Both the position numbers and the translations under genes were made by a program. A stretch of DNA of 64,000 bases from Mycolicibacterium chitae (lineage in GTDB: Bacteria; Actinomycetota; Actinomycetes; Mycobacteriales; Mycobacteriaceae), in the NCBI RefSeq assembly GCF_900637205.1, contig NZ_LR134355.1, positions 2,542,001 through 2,606,000 of the forward strand, in the 5' to 3' direction. The first letter of the stretch is position 1; every line of letters starts with the position of its first letter. The notes beneath the pieces are model-generated. The model was given only the letters and a program-made list of their open reading frames with translations, was not told the origin of the DNA and made no database searches. This document shows positions 44,079 through 53,484 of the stretch, one piece after another.

Positions 44079-45224
44079 GTGCCCGTCGACCGACTCCTGC
44101 CCAATGACGAAGCGCGCGACCTGATCGCGCTCGCCCGCGACATCGCCGACAAGGCGCTGGCGCCCCGCGTCGACGAGTGCGAACGCGACGAGACCTACCC
44201 TGACGGTCTGTTCGCCACCCTCGGCGAGGCCGGGCTGCTGAGCCTCCCCTACCCCGAGGAATGGGGCGGCGGCGGACAACCCTACGAGGTCTACCTGCAG
44301 GTGTTGGAGGAACTCGCGGCGCGTTGGGCCGCCGTGGCCGTCGCCGTCAGCGTACACAGCCTGTCGTGTCACCCTTTGATGGCCTTCGGCACCGAGCAGC
44401 AGAAGTCGCAGTGGCTGCCGGAGATGTTGGGCGGCACCACCATCGGGGCCTACAGCCTGTCCGAACCGCAGGCGGGCTCGGATGCGGGCGCGCTGACCTG
44501 CAAGGCGGTGGCCGCCGACGACGGATACCGGATCACCGGCGAGAAGGCGTGGATCACCCACGGCGGGATCGCGGACTTCTACAACCTGTTCGCCCGCACC
44601 GGCACCGGCTCGCAAGGGATCTCGTGTTTCCTGGTGCCGGCCGGCACGCCCGGGCTCACCTTCGGTAAGCCCGAGGAGAAGATGGGCCTGCACGCGGTGC
44701 CGACCACGGCCGCGCACTACGACAACGCCCTGATCCCCGCCGAGCGGCGCATCGGCGAGGAGGGCCAAGGTCTGCAGATCGCCTTCAGCGCACTGGATTC
44801 GGGCCGCCTGGGCATCGCCGCGGTGGCCGTGGGTCTGGCCCAGGCCGCCCTCGACGACGCCGTTGCCTACAGCCAGGAGCGAAGCACCTTCGGGCGCAAG
44901 ATCATCGACCATCAGGGGCTGGGCTTCCTGCTGGCCGACATGGCCGCGGCGGTCGACTCAGCCCGCGCCACCTACCTGGACGCGGCGCGCCGCCGCGACG
45001 CCGGGCTGCCGTACTCGCGCAACGCCTCGGTGGCCAAACTGGTCGCCACCGATGCCGCGATGAAGGTCACCACGGACGCGGTCCAAGTGCTCGGCGGCGT
45101 CGGATACACCCGGGACTACCGGGTGGAGCGCTACATGCGGGAGGCCAAGATCACGCAGATCTTCGAGGGCACCAACCAGATTCAGCGCCTGGTCATCAGC
45201 CGCGACCTGGCCAAGCAGCGCTAG
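44079..45224 (+). CDS. fadE: Acyl-CoA dehydrogenase
   Basis: A 381-residue FAD-dependent acyl-CoA dehydrogenase. It shows LSEPQAGSDAGALTCKAV and ITGEKAWITHGGIADFYNLFART (FAD and substrate loops), ERSTFGRKIIDHQGLGFLLADM and DAVQVLGGVGYTRDYRVERYMREAKITQIFEGTNQIQRLVISR. The catalytic Glu is in IFEGTNQIQ. It catalyses alpha-beta dehydrogenation of an acyl-CoA in beta-oxidation or branched amino acid breakdown. Confidence 0.94.
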   Translation: MPVDRLLPNDEARDLIALARDIADKALAPRVDECERDETYPDGLFATLGEAGLLSLPYPEEWGGGGQPYEVYLQVLEELAARWAAVAVAVSVHSLSCHPLMAFGTEQQKSQWLPEMLGGTTIGAYSLSEPQAGSDAGALTCKAVAADDGYRITGEKAWITHGGIADFYNLFARTGTGSQGISCFLVPAGTPGLTFGKPEEKMGLHAVPTTAAHYDNALIPAERRIGEEGQGLQIAFSALDSGRLGIAAVAVGLAQAALDDAVAYSQERSTFGRKIIDHQGLGFLLADMAAAVDSARATYLDAARRRDAGLPYSRNASVAKLVATDAAMKVTTDAVQVLGGVGYTRDYRVERYMREAKITQIFEGTNQIQRLVISRDLAKQR

Positions 45225-45784
45225 ACGCCGGTCCAGGCCGCGTCGAGACGCTCGGCGACGTCGATGATCTGCGCCTGCTGCGATTCGGGCGCGTCGATCT
45301 GATCGGCCACGTGCTGGGCGATGAACCGCCGGATCTCCGCGTCCACGCCGCCGATGATCCGCACGATCTCGCCCCGGATCGAGTCCGACGACACGTGCAC
45401 GCTGATGTTGGACGGCCGCGGCTTGGCCACGTCGATGATTAGCAACAGCGGTTTGGCGGCCCGGGCGGTCGCGCGCAACGCGACCTCGCCGTCCACCTTG
45501 AACCGCGGCTTGTCCAGGCGCAGGTCGACGACCAGGTCGATCTCCAGCGGAATCCGGATGTCGAAGGTGATGGTGTCGCCGAGCACCCGGGTGGCCTGCG
45601 GTTCGCGGATCTTCACCTTGGCGCTGACCCGCGCGATGCGGCCCGGCCCCTGCGCCAGCGGACCCATCTCGAACTGGTCGCCGGCGATGGCCCCGAAGGC
45701 GGCCGCGACACGCTCCTCCGTCACGGCGACCTCGAAGAATTCACGCCCCCACTGTTCATAGGTGACGTAATCGTGCGTGTTCAT
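45221..45784 (-). CDS. Conserved mycobacterial hypothetical protein
   Basis: A 187-residue protein, MNTHDYVTYEQWGREFFEVAVTEERVAAAFGAIAGDQFEMGPLAQGPG. It has a beta-rich centre (VSAKVKIREPQATRVLGDTITFDIRIPLEIDLVVDLRLDKPRFKVDGEVALRATARA) and a helical end. This resembles a lipid-binding or START-like/LURP-like module, but no family is certain. It is convergent with fadE, with overlapping stops. Confidence 0.75.
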   Translation of the reverse strand: MNTHDYVTYEQWGREFFEVAVTEERVAAAFGAIAGDQFEMGPLAQGPGRIARVSAKVKIREPQATRVLGDTITFDIRIPLEIDLVVDLRLDKPRFKVDGEVALRATARAAKPLLLIIDVAKPRPSNISVHVSSDSIRGEIVRIIGGVDAEIRRFIAQHVADQIDAPESQQAQIIDVAERLDAAWTGV

Positions 45785-45836
45785 AGTCCTGTAACGGTCT
45801 CACGTCCGTCCGCGGCCACCGCACAGCACGCGCCGA

Positions 45837-46697
45837 ATGCGTGCCGACGGCACCGTCGTCGCCCAGACTGAGGCGGTGAGCACCGCGCACACCTCCACGC
45901 AGGCCTCGGCTCCCCCGTTCGGCGCACTGATGCGCCAGTGGCGTCGGCGCCGTCGGCTCAGCCAGCTCGAGCTGGCCCTGGGCGCCGACGTGTCCTCGCG
46001 CCATGTCAGCTTCATCGAGACCGGGCGTTCGGCGCCGAGCCGCGCGATGGTGCTGCGGCTGGCCACCGCGCTGGGCGTCCCGCCGCGCGAGCAGAATCAG
46101 CTGTTGCTCGCGGCCGGCCTCGCGCCGGAGTACTCCGAGCGGTCGTGGGAGGACCCGGAGCTGGCGGCGGTGCGCACCGGCGTCGAGCGGGTGCTCGACG
46201 CCCACGAGCCGCATCCGTGCCTGGTGGTCGATCGCGAGTGGAATATCGTGCGCGCCAACGCCGCCACCGCGGTGCTGCTCGACGGCGTGTCCCCCGAGCT
46301 CCTCGAGGTCCCCAACGCGCTGCGCATCGCGCTGCACCCCAACGGGCTGGCCCCGCGGATCGAGAACCTCGCGCAGTGGCGGCACCATCTGCTCGAACGG
46401 CTGCGCCGCGAGAGCCTGGCCGGCGACCGCGCCGAGTTGCGCAGCCTGCTGGCCGAACTCGACGCCTATCCGGGCGGCTCGGGCGAGGCCGACGAACTCG
46501 GCGGCGTCGCTGTACCGCTGCGGCTGGTCACCACCGGCGGCGAGGCCCTGTCGTTGCTGAGTATGGTCAGCACGTTCGGCACGGCCCTGGATCTGACGGT
46601 CGCCGAACTGAGCATCGAGGCGTTCCTGCCCGCGGACTCCCGGACCGCCCGGTTGCTGGCCGACGCCGCCCGCGACCGAGAGGTGGCAGAGGGTTGA
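45837..46697 (+). CDS. XRE-family regulator with MmyB-like ligand domain
   Basis: A 286-residue protein. The N-terminal XRE helix-turn-helix is LMRQWRRRRRLSQLELALGADVSSRHVSFIETGRSAPSRAMVLRLATALGVP. The C-terminal MmyB-like domain (HEPHPCLVVDREWNIVRANAATAVLLDG, AELRSLLAELDAYPG, ALDLTVAELSIEAFLPADSRT) binds fatty-acid-like ligands in this family. The start is the ATG at 45837, or the GTG at 45876 (VSTAHTS). Confidence 0.88.
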   Translation: MRADGTVVAQTEAVSTAHTSTQASAPPFGALMRQWRRRRRLSQLELALGADVSSRHVSFIETGRSAPSRAMVLRLATALGVPPREQNQLLLAAGLAPEYSERSWEDPELAAVRTGVERVLDAHEPHPCLVVDREWNIVRANAATAVLLDGVSPELLEVPNALRIALHPNGLAPRIENLAQWRHHLLERLRRESLAGDRAELRSLLAELDAYPGGSGEADELGGVAVPLRLVTTGGEALSLLSMVSTFGTALDLTVAELSIEAFLPADSRTARLLADAARDREVAEG

Positions 46698-46738
46698 ACC
46701 CGCCGCGACCGTGCCGGCCGGACTGGCTGCGCGCGAAA

Positions 46739-47683
46739 CTACCTGGCGGCACCTGAGTTTCGGTCCAACCAGTCGCTGATGGCCGCCACCGCGTCGGCGA
46801 AGAACCTCCGGTATTGCCGGTCGGTGACGTAGCCGATGTGCGGGGTCGCGACCACGTTGTCGAGGCTGCGCAGCGGATGCTGCGCCGGCAGGGGTTCGGT
46901 GTCGAACACATCCAGGCCGGCGCCGCCGAGGCGATCCGCGCGCAACGCCGACACCAGCGCGGCCTCGTCGACGATGGGGCCCCGAGAGGTGTTGATCAGC
47001 AGCGCCGTCGGCTTCATCCGGGCCAGTGCGTCGGCCCCGATGAGCCCGCGGGTGCGGTCGCTGAGCCGCAGGTGGATGCTCAGCACATCGGCCGTGTCCA
47101 GCAGCGTGTCGCGGTCCACCCAGCGCGCACCGGCGGCCTCGGCCGCCGCGGGGGTGAGGTTCTGGCTCCAGGCGATCACGTCCATACCGAACGCCGCGCC
47201 GACGCGGGCGACCCGGCTGCCGATCCGGCCCAGTCCCAGCACACCCAGCGTCCGGCCCGCCAACTCGGTGCCTACCCCGGTCTGCCAGCCACCGGAGCGC
47301 AGCGAGGCGTTCTCGGTCGGCAGCGCGCGGGCGGCCGAAAGGATGAGCGCCCAGGTCATCTCGACGGTGCCAGCCGCGGTACCGCCGCTGCCGCTGACCT
47401 CGATGCCCTGTTGTTGCGCGGCGGCCATGTCGATCGCCGCGTTGACCTTGCCGTTCGAGGCGATCATCCGCAGCCGGGGCAGGCGCTCGAGCACCTCGCG
47501 CGGCAGCGGCGTGCGCTCCCGCATCACGAAGACCACGTCGAAGGGCGCCAGCCGGGCCACGACGTCGTCGGGATCGGCCAGATGATCGGTGAACACGGTG
47601 ATCTCAGCCCGGTCGGCCACCGGCGACCAATCGGCCAGTTGCAGGGCCACGCCCTGATAGTCGTCGAGGATCGCCACTTTCAT
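46739..47683 (-). CDS. D-2-hydroxyacid dehydrogenase family protein
   Basis: A 314-residue protein. The NAD site is LGVLGLGRIGSRVARVGAAFGMDVIAW. The catalytic Arg is in INTSRGPIVDEAALV, Glu in FDTEPLP and His in ATPHIGYVT. The N-terminal MKVAILDDYQGVAL is typical of the phosphoglycerate-dehydrogenase-like branch. The start at 47683 is chosen because the upstream frame overlaps the neighbouring membrane protein. Confidence 0.92.
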   Translation of the reverse strand: MKVAILDDYQGVALQLADWSPVADRAEITVFTDHLADPDDVVARLAPFDVVFVMRERTPLPREVLERLPRLRMIASNGKVNAAIDMAAAQQQGIEVSGSGGTAAGTVEMTWALILSAARALPTENASLRSGGWQTGVGTELAGRTLGVLGLGRIGSRVARVGAAFGMDVIAWSQNLTPAAAEAAGARWVDRDTLLDTADVLSIHLRLSDRTRGLIGADALARMKPTALLINTSRGPIVDEAALVSALRADRLGGAGLDVFDTEPLPAQHPLRSLDNVVATPHIGYVTDRQYRRFFADAVAAISDWLDRNSGAAR

Positions 47684-48002
47684 CGGTGCTGGCCCTTCCG
47701 CCGGGATAGTCGAGGATGCTGCGCCAGTAGTCCTCGGGAATCTCACCTCCGGAACGCAGGACGAGGGCCAGACCCGTGGCCATCGCGATCCCGAGCAAAC
47801 CTAACCACAAACCCACCAGGGCGATCACTACCCAGGCCACCGCCGTCAGCATCGGCGAGGGCGAGAGCACCACCAACAGCGGCGCGAAGAAGAAGCCGGT
47901 GCCGATGTACCAGGACGAACCGGCCCGATCGGCCTTCAGCACGAAGGTCAACCAGGCGGGAATCGGCGGTCCGCAGCCCCCGTTCGCTGTGACATTCACC
48001 AT
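47604..48002 (-). CDS. Hypothetical membrane protein
   Basis: A 132-residue frame starting MVNVTANGGCGPPIPAWLTFVLKADRAGSSWYIG. It has two membrane helices (TGFFFAPLLVVLSPSPMLTAVAWVV and ALVGLWLGLLGIAMATGLALVL) and the tail GEIPEDYWRSILDYPG. Its last part overlaps the dehydrogenase start by about 80 nt, so the true end may be affected by a sequence difference. Family unknown. Confidence 0.55.
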   Translation of the reverse strand: MVNVTANGGCGPPIPAWLTFVLKADRAGSSWYIGTGFFFAPLLVVLSPSPMLTAVAWVVIALVGLWLGLLGIAMATGLALVLRSGGEIPEDYWRSILDYPGGRASTDESGDPRRLSGRGPATGRLVAGGRPG

Positions 48003-48141
48003 GATTTCTACGGTGCGCCGGGACGGCTCACCCCGCAATTACCCGCCAGGTAGTCGAGCCCGCAGGTCAGCCCAGCGCGGGTTCGGTACCCATGGGTACC
48101 CGTGTCCGTGGCTTCGGCGCCCCGTGGCCATAATCGAGGTC

Positions 48142-49590
48142 GTGCCCAGGACCCGAGAACGCCAGCGAACCGGCGTCCTGGTTCTCTCGCTCAGCGTGGT
48201 CGCGCTGACCGTCGCGCTGCTGCAGACCGCGGTGGTCCCGGTGCTCGGCGTGATGGCCGAACAGCTCGACGTGTCCGCGGTGGCCGTCAGCTGGGCGGTG
48301 ACGGCGAACCTGCTCGCGGCGGCGGCCGCGACACCGCTGATCGGGCGGCTCGCGGATCTCTACAACAAGAAACACGTGCTGCTGGGCGTGCTCGTCGTGG
48401 TGCTGGCGGGCTCGCTGCTCGCCGCGGTGACCAGCTCGCTGCCGTTGCTGATCCTGGCCCGGGTGCTGCAGGGCGCGTCATTCGCGCTGTACCCGATCTG
48501 TGTGGCCATCCTGCGCGCCGAGTTGCAGCCGCGGCAGGTGGTCCGGGCCCTGGCGGTGCTCTCCGGGATGCTCGGGTTCGGCGGCGGGGTCGGCCTGGTG
48601 GTCACCGGCCTGCTGATGAGCGGCTCGGCCGGCTACCACCGCGTCTTCTGGCTCACGACGGCGTTCACGGTCCTGGTGATGGCGCTGGTGGTCTGGGTGG
48701 TCCCGACGCGGGCCGGCGACGGCGACGGCGGCATCGACTGGGTGGGTGCGCTCGGTCTGGCCGTGGGCCTGACCGCGGTGCTGTTGGCCATCACCCAGGG
48801 CAGCACGTGGGGCTGGCGGACGCCGGCGACGTGGGGGTGCCTGGCCTCAGGTCTGCTGGTGCTGGCGGGCTGGTGGCGCTGGGAACGACGGCGCACGCAT
48901 CCGTTGGTCTCCATCGCCATGCTGACCCGGCCGGCGATGCTGCTGACCAACGTCGCCACCGTCTTCGTCGGCATGGGGCTGTACTTCGGCTTCCTCGGCC
49001 TGACGTTGTTCGTCCAGATGCCGCGCGAGGTCACCGGCTACGGCTTCTCGGCGACGGTCCTGCAGTCCAGCGTGGTGTTCCTGCTGCCGGGGGCGCTGAC
49101 CGGGTTCGTGACCGCGACCAGCAGCGGCTGGATCATCGACCGGTACGGGCCGCGACCGGTGCTGATGACCGGCGCGCTCACCGGCGTGGCCGGCTTCGTG
49201 ATGCTGGCGCTGGCGCACTCGGCGACCTGGCAGGTGATTGTCGCCGGGGCGCTGACCAACGCCTACATCAGCCTGGCCTACGGGGCGCTGCCGGCGCTGG
49301 TGGTCAGCGAGGCCGGGCCCGGTGAGACCGGCATCGCCACCGGTATCAACGCCATTGCCCGCACCGTCGGCAGTTCGATCGCCGCGGCCGTGGTGGCGGT
49401 GCTGCTGGGCCACGTGAGCGCCCGGACCGGACTGCCCAGCGAGGCCACCTTCGTCGTCATCTTCTTCGCCGGGGCCGGCACCGCCGCGCTGGCGACCCTG
49501 CTCATCGCACTGACCCGCACCCGGACCAAGCGCACCGAATCGGTGGCGGCCCAGGTGGACTCACGGGCCATGCAGCACGAGTGGGGTTAG
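48142..49590 (+). CDS. MFS drug:H+ antiporter-like transporter (DHA2, 14 TM)
   Basis: A roughly 482-residue transporter. The N-terminus VVALTVALLQTAVVPVLGVMAEQLDVSAVAVSWAVTANLLAAAAATPLIGRLADLYNKKHVLL matches the DHA2 branch, with about 14 helices along the chain. The start is the GTG at 48142 (VPRTRERQ) or 48124; both are preceded by weak purine-rich sites. The probable role is drug or metabolite export. Confidence 0.88.
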   Translation: MPRTRERQRTGVLVLSLSVVALTVALLQTAVVPVLGVMAEQLDVSAVAVSWAVTANLLAAAAATPLIGRLADLYNKKHVLLGVLVVVLAGSLLAAVTSSLPLLILARVLQGASFALYPICVAILRAELQPRQVVRALAVLSGMLGFGGGVGLVVTGLLMSGSAGYHRVFWLTTAFTVLVMALVVWVVPTRAGDGDGGIDWVGALGLAVGLTAVLLAITQGSTWGWRTPATWGCLASGLLVLAGWWRWERRRTHPLVSIAMLTRPAMLLTNVATVFVGMGLYFGFLGLTLFVQMPREVTGYGFSATVLQSSVVFLLPGALTGFVTATSSGWIIDRYGPRPVLMTGALTGVAGFVMLALAHSATWQVIVAGALTNAYISLAYGALPALVVSEAGPGETGIATGINAIARTVGSSIAAAVVAVLLGHVSARTGLPSEATFVVIFFAGAGTAALATLLIALTRTRTKRTESVAAQVDSRAMQHEWG

Positions 49591-50405
49591 GCCGGCGGGT
49601 TCGGTTGCGAGTGGGTGCTGAAATCGAGCGCGGCCGACGGATTGGCCAGCGCGGTCACCATTCCCGACCCGAACGGCCCGGTGCCGTCGAACAGGGTGGC
49701 CGTGCCCACCGTGACGCCGTCGGCGGCCCAGTGTGACTCGGCCTGCACACCGATCCACTCCCCGACCGGCAACCGGGTCAGACCTACCGTCAGGTCGCCG
49801 TTGATGTAGCCGACTCCGCGCGTGCCGAGATGGGTCACCAGGCTGGTGGCCTCGCCGACCACCGACGCCCGCACGAAGGGCGTATTGGGTTGTCCGGCAA
49901 CCACATCGATTCCCCGATCGACGAACCGGGTGCGCGAGGTGTTCTGGTGGTCGCCGATCTTCTGCGTCCAGCCCACCGCGTCGCTGCCGGTGTAGGGCAG
50001 GGTGTGCTCGTCGCCGGTGGGCAACGAGTCGGGGAAGGTGAATTCGACGGGCGGGGACCACTGCTCGCCCTCGGGCGCCGACGAGCGGCGATAGAACACC
50101 AGGCCGGCGCGGGCCACCACGACGTCGCCCTGCAGCACATCGCATTCGGCGTTGCGGATCCGGCGGCCGTCGCGGATCAGCCGCGCCCGCACCGTGGTCG
50201 GCACGCCGCGGGCGGCCTTGAACAGGTCCACCGTCAGCCGTGCCGGCTGGAAGTCGGCCGAACCGTAGTCGCGCTCGAGGCAGTGCGCGGCGAGCCCCAC
50301 GACGGCCGGGCCGTTCAGTTGATCCTCGCCCCAGCGGCTCCGGGCGTAGGGCGACGGTAGGAAACCGTCCGGTGAATCGGCGAAGTGGGCTGGGCGAACG
50401 GTCAC
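49587..50405 (-). CDS. Acyl-CoA thioesterase-like (hotdog) domain protein
   Basis: A 272-residue protein. FLPSPYARSRWGEDQLNGPAVVGLAAHCLERDYG and DFQPARLTVDLFKAARGVPTTVRARLIRDGRRIRNAECDVLQGDVVVARAGLVFYRRS match a TesB-like hotdog. A second half (GRGVGYINGDLTVGLTRLPVGEWIGVQAESH, VGTATLFDGTGPFGSGM) forms the double hotdog. The start GTG is at 50405, 41 bp after the AMP-ligase stop; probably one operon. Confidence 0.8.
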   Translation of the reverse strand: MTVRPAHFADSPDGFLPSPYARSRWGEDQLNGPAVVGLAAHCLERDYGSADFQPARLTVDLFKAARGVPTTVRARLIRDGRRIRNAECDVLQGDVVVARAGLVFYRRSSAPEGEQWSPPVEFTFPDSLPTGDEHTLPYTGSDAVGWTQKIGDHQNTSRTRFVDRGIDVVAGQPNTPFVRASVVGEATSLVTHLGTRGVGYINGDLTVGLTRLPVGEWIGVQAESHWAADGVTVGTATLFDGTGPFGSGMVTALANPSAALDFSTHSQPNPPA

Positions 50406-50446
50406 CCGGGCATCCTCGCATACGGCGGCGCCGACACCGTCCGGGC

Positions 50447-52015
50447 TCAACCGAACCGCCGGCGCAGCTCCGTCTTGAGGACCTTGCCGGTGAGATTGCG
50501 GGGCAGGACGTCGACGAACTCGACCCGCTCGGGGGTCTTGAACCGGGCCAGGCCGCGGTTCTCGCAGTGCGCGGCGAGGCTGCCCAGCGAGATCGCGGCG
50601 CCGGGGGCGGCGACGATGACCGCGCACACCCGTTCGCCGGTGCGCGCGTCGGGCACCCCGATCACCGCGACGTCCACGACGCCGGGATGGTCGGCCAGCA
50701 CCCCCTCGATCTCGAGTGCGGAGATGTTCTCGGCGTTGCGGATGATGGCGTCCTTGATCCGGCCGGTCACCGTGACGTTGCCCGCGGCGTCGACGCGCCC
50801 CATGTCGCCGCTGCGGAACCACCCGTCGGCGTCGAACGCGTCGTCGTTCAAACCGGCATCGACGTAGCCCAGGAAACACTGCGGCCCCTTGAGTCGAAGC
50901 TCGCCCTCGGCCCCGACGCCGAGTTCGCGGCCGTCCTCGTCGACCACCCGCACGGCCACACCCGGGACCGGCGGGCCCACCGTGTGGTCCAGCACGGCCG
51001 CGGGGGCATCCAATGCCGGCGAAGTGGCCACCGGAAACTCGGTGAGTCCCCACGAGTTCGCGATTCCCGGCACGCCCAACGTGTTTCGCACCTGCGCCCC
51101 GAGTTCGGCGGTGATGGGTGCCCCGCCTCCGATGCAGCCGCGCAGGTCGGGGAACAGCGGGGGTTCGCCGTGCCGGCGCTGGGCGGCCAGATACGCGACG
51201 AAGAACGGCGTCGCCGTGCCCAGCAGGGTGGGCCGGTGCCGGGCGATCGCGTCGGGGCTCGACTGCGGGTCGAAGTGCTCGAACAGCACCAGTCGCAGCC
51301 CGGTCAGCAGCGCGGCCGCCAGCATCGCGGCCCCGCCGATGTGGGAGATGGGGAACGCGATCGGGTACCTGTCGGTGCGGCCGGCGCCGACCATCGCGAC
51401 CACGCCCGACGATCCGGCGATCACGGTGCGGTCGCTGTGCCGGATGCCCTTCGGGGCGGCGGTGGTCCCCGACGAGTAGTACACCCAACGTGGTTCGTCG
51501 GCGTCGCCGGGCGGCGCGACCGACGGCGCCCCCTTCTCGCCGCGGGGCAGGCGCAGGGCCCCGGGACGCGGCACCGCTTCGTGGTCGACGACGATGATCG
51601 GCACCCCGGAGTCGGCCACGGCGGTGCGCGCCAACTCGCGGTGGTCGACCCCGCGCCACCGCCCCGGAACGATCAGCGCCTCGGTGCCCAACTGCGTTGT
51701 GGCGAATCGCAGTTCGCTCTCACGCCAGATCGGCAGGACGGGATTCTGCACCGCCCCGAGCCGGGCCAGCGCCGCCATCACCACCATGGTCTCCAGCGAG
51801 GTGGGCAGCTGCCAGGACACCACGGTGCCGGGGCCGATCCCGTGGGCCGCGAACGCCGCCGCGGTCGACAGCGCGGCATCGCGCAGTCCCGCCGCGTCGA
51901 GGCTGCGGCCGTGATCGTCGCCGGCCACCGGGCGATCGGGAAACCGGTCGGCCGCCGCGCAGACCAAATCCCAGAAGGTCTGCGGACTGGATGTCGATAG
52001 CTGCTCTGTGCTCAC
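50447..52015 (-). CDS. fadD: AMP-dependent acyl-CoA synthetase/ligase
   Basis: A 522-residue adenylate-forming enzyme: P-loop YYSSGTTAAPKGI, FPISHIGGAAML, NSWGLTEFPV, the hinge DGWFRSGDMGRVDAAGNVTVTGRIKDAIIRNAENIS and the catalytic Lys in NLTGKVLKTELRRRF. It is closest in feel to cyclohexanecarboxylate-CoA/fatty-acid ligases. It is paired with a thioesterase-like gene, suggesting activation and release of one carboxylic acid. Confidence 0.93.
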   Translation of the reverse strand: MSTEQLSTSSPQTFWDLVCAAADRFPDRPVAGDDHGRSLDAAGLRDAALSTAAAFAAHGIGPGTVVSWQLPTSLETMVVMAALARLGAVQNPVLPIWRESELRFATTQLGTEALIVPGRWRGVDHRELARTAVADSGVPIIVVDHEAVPRPGALRLPRGEKGAPSVAPPGDADEPRWVYYSSGTTAAPKGIRHSDRTVIAGSSGVVAMVGAGRTDRYPIAFPISHIGGAAMLAAALLTGLRLVLFEHFDPQSSPDAIARHRPTLLGTATPFFVAYLAAQRRHGEPPLFPDLRGCIGGGAPITAELGAQVRNTLGVPGIANSWGLTEFPVATSPALDAPAAVLDHTVGPPVPGVAVRVVDEDGRELGVGAEGELRLKGPQCFLGYVDAGLNDDAFDADGWFRSGDMGRVDAAGNVTVTGRIKDAIIRNAENISALEIEGVLADHPGVVDVAVIGVPDARTGERVCAVIVAAPGAAISLGSLAAHCENRGLARFKTPERVEFVDVLPRNLTGKVLKTELRRRFG

Positions 52016-52306
52016 CGAGGAGCCAACAGTAGTCGAGTCGGTTCCGGTGCGGCGCGGTGGACCGCTCAGATCTGAGTTCGGCCGCCGCTGGAGCGGGAAG
52101 CAACAGATTCCATCGAAAAGATGAGAAATCGTGACGGAATCGGTTGCGAGGACCCTGCCGATGGGTGAAGGTTAAGCAACACGTCGACGCCACCGGCCGC
52201 AGGCGGGCTGACCGACCCGGAAGACAGGAGCGCTGCCCTGACGAAGACCGGCACCGAACCCACCGAACAGCAGGCCGAACGCGGCGCGCGCGCCGCGGCC
52301 GGCCCG
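52016..52306. promoter_or_regulatory. Divergent gap upstream of the pot operon
   Basis: There is no protein-like frame except a possible 23-codon N-terminal extension of potA, beginning at CTG 52238 after AGGAG. No strong palindrome was found. It is the likely promoter region for both the ligase and the polyamine importer. Confidence 0.45.
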
Positions 52307-53452
52307 GTGATCGAGATCGATCATGTGGTCAAGCGGTTCGACGACTACGTGGCCGTCGACGACGCCGACTTCGCGATCGGGGCCGGCGAGTTCTTCTCGA
52401 TGCTCGGGCCGTCCGGCTGCGGAAAGACCACCACCCTGCGGATGATCGCCGGCTTCGAGACGCCCACCACGGGGGCCATCCGGCTCGAGGGGCGCGACGT
52501 CTCCCGGATGCCGCCGCACAAGCGCAACGTCAACACCGTCTTCCAGCACTACGCGCTGTTCCCGCACATGACGGTGTGGGACAACGTCGCCTACGGGCCG
52601 CGCAGCCAGAAGCTGGACAAACGCAAAGGGAAGGGCAAGGGGAAGGAAGAGGTCCGGCGCCGGGTCGACGACCTGCTCGAGGTGGTCCGGCTGACCGACT
52701 TCGCCCAACGCAAACCGGCCCAGCTCTCCGGCGGCCAGCAGCAGCGGGTCGCGCTGGCCCGCGCGCTGGTCAACTACCCGAGCGCCCTGCTGCTCGACGA
52801 GCCGCTCGGCGCGCTCGACCTCAAACTGCGCCACGTCATGCAGTTCGAACTCAAACGGATCCAGCGCGAACTGGGCATCACGTTCGTCTACGTGACGCAC
52901 GACCAGGAGGAGGCGCTGACGATGAGCGACCGGATCGCGGTGATGAACGCCGGGCGCGTCGAGCAGATCGGCAGCCCCACCGAGATCTACGACCGGCCCG
53001 CCACGGTGTTCGTCGCCGGTTTCATCGGGCAGGCCAACCTGTGGCACGGCCGGCAGACCGGTCGGGTCAACCGCGACTTCGTCGAGGTCGACGTGCTGGG
53101 CACCACGCTGGCCGCCACCCCGGGTGACACCACCATCGAAAGCGGCGGGCACGCGACGCTGATGGTGCGACCGGAGCGCGTGCGGGTGTCGATGGAACCG
53201 CCCACCGCCGAGGTGGTTTCGGTGCCGGCCACGGTCACCGACCTCACCTTCCAGGGGCCGGTGCTGCGGTTATCGCTGGCCGCCGCGGACGGCTCCCCCA
53301 TCGTCGCCCATGTCGGCGCCGAACAGCAGCTGCCGATGCTGCGGCCCGGCGATCAGGTCTACGTCGCGTGGTCCCCCGAGGCGTCGCTGGTGCTGCCGGC
53401 CGCCGACATCCCGACCACCGAGGATCTCGAGGAGATGCTCGGTGACTCCTGA
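52307..53452 (+). CDS. potA: Spermidine/putrescine ABC transporter ATP-binding protein
   Basis: A 381-residue PotA-like ATPase: Walker [11 protein letters not shown]-loop [23 protein letters not shown], signature [15 protein letters not shown], Walker [13 protein letters not shown]-switch VTHDQEEA. The C-terminal TOBE domain is [15 protein letters not shown] Lys-rich insertion, [17 protein letters not shown], follows the Q-loop helix. The start is the GTG at 52307; protein-like upstream codons back to CTG 52238 leave room for a longer N-terminus. Confidence 0.93.
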   Translation: MIEIDHVVKRFDDYVAVDDADFAIGAGEFFSMLGPSGCGKTTTLRMIAGFETPTTGAIRLEGRDVSRMPPHKRNVNTVFQHYALFPHMTVWDNVAYGPRSQKLDKRKGKGKGKEEVRRRVDDLLEVVRLTDFAQRKPAQLSGGQQQRVALARALVNYPSALLLDEPLGALDLKLRHVMQFELKRIQRELGITFVYVTHDQEEALTMSDRIAVMNAGRVEQIGSPTEIYDRPATVFVAGFIGQANLWHGRQTGRVNRDFVEVDVLGTTLAATPGDTTIESGGHATLMVRPERVRVSMEPPTAEVVSVPATVTDLTFQGPVLRLSLAAADGSPIVAHVGAEQQLPMLRPGDQVYVAWSPEASLVLPAADIPTTEDLEEMLGDS

Positions 53453-53484
53453 CCCCCGTTTCCCGACGAAAGGCGTTCGCGGCC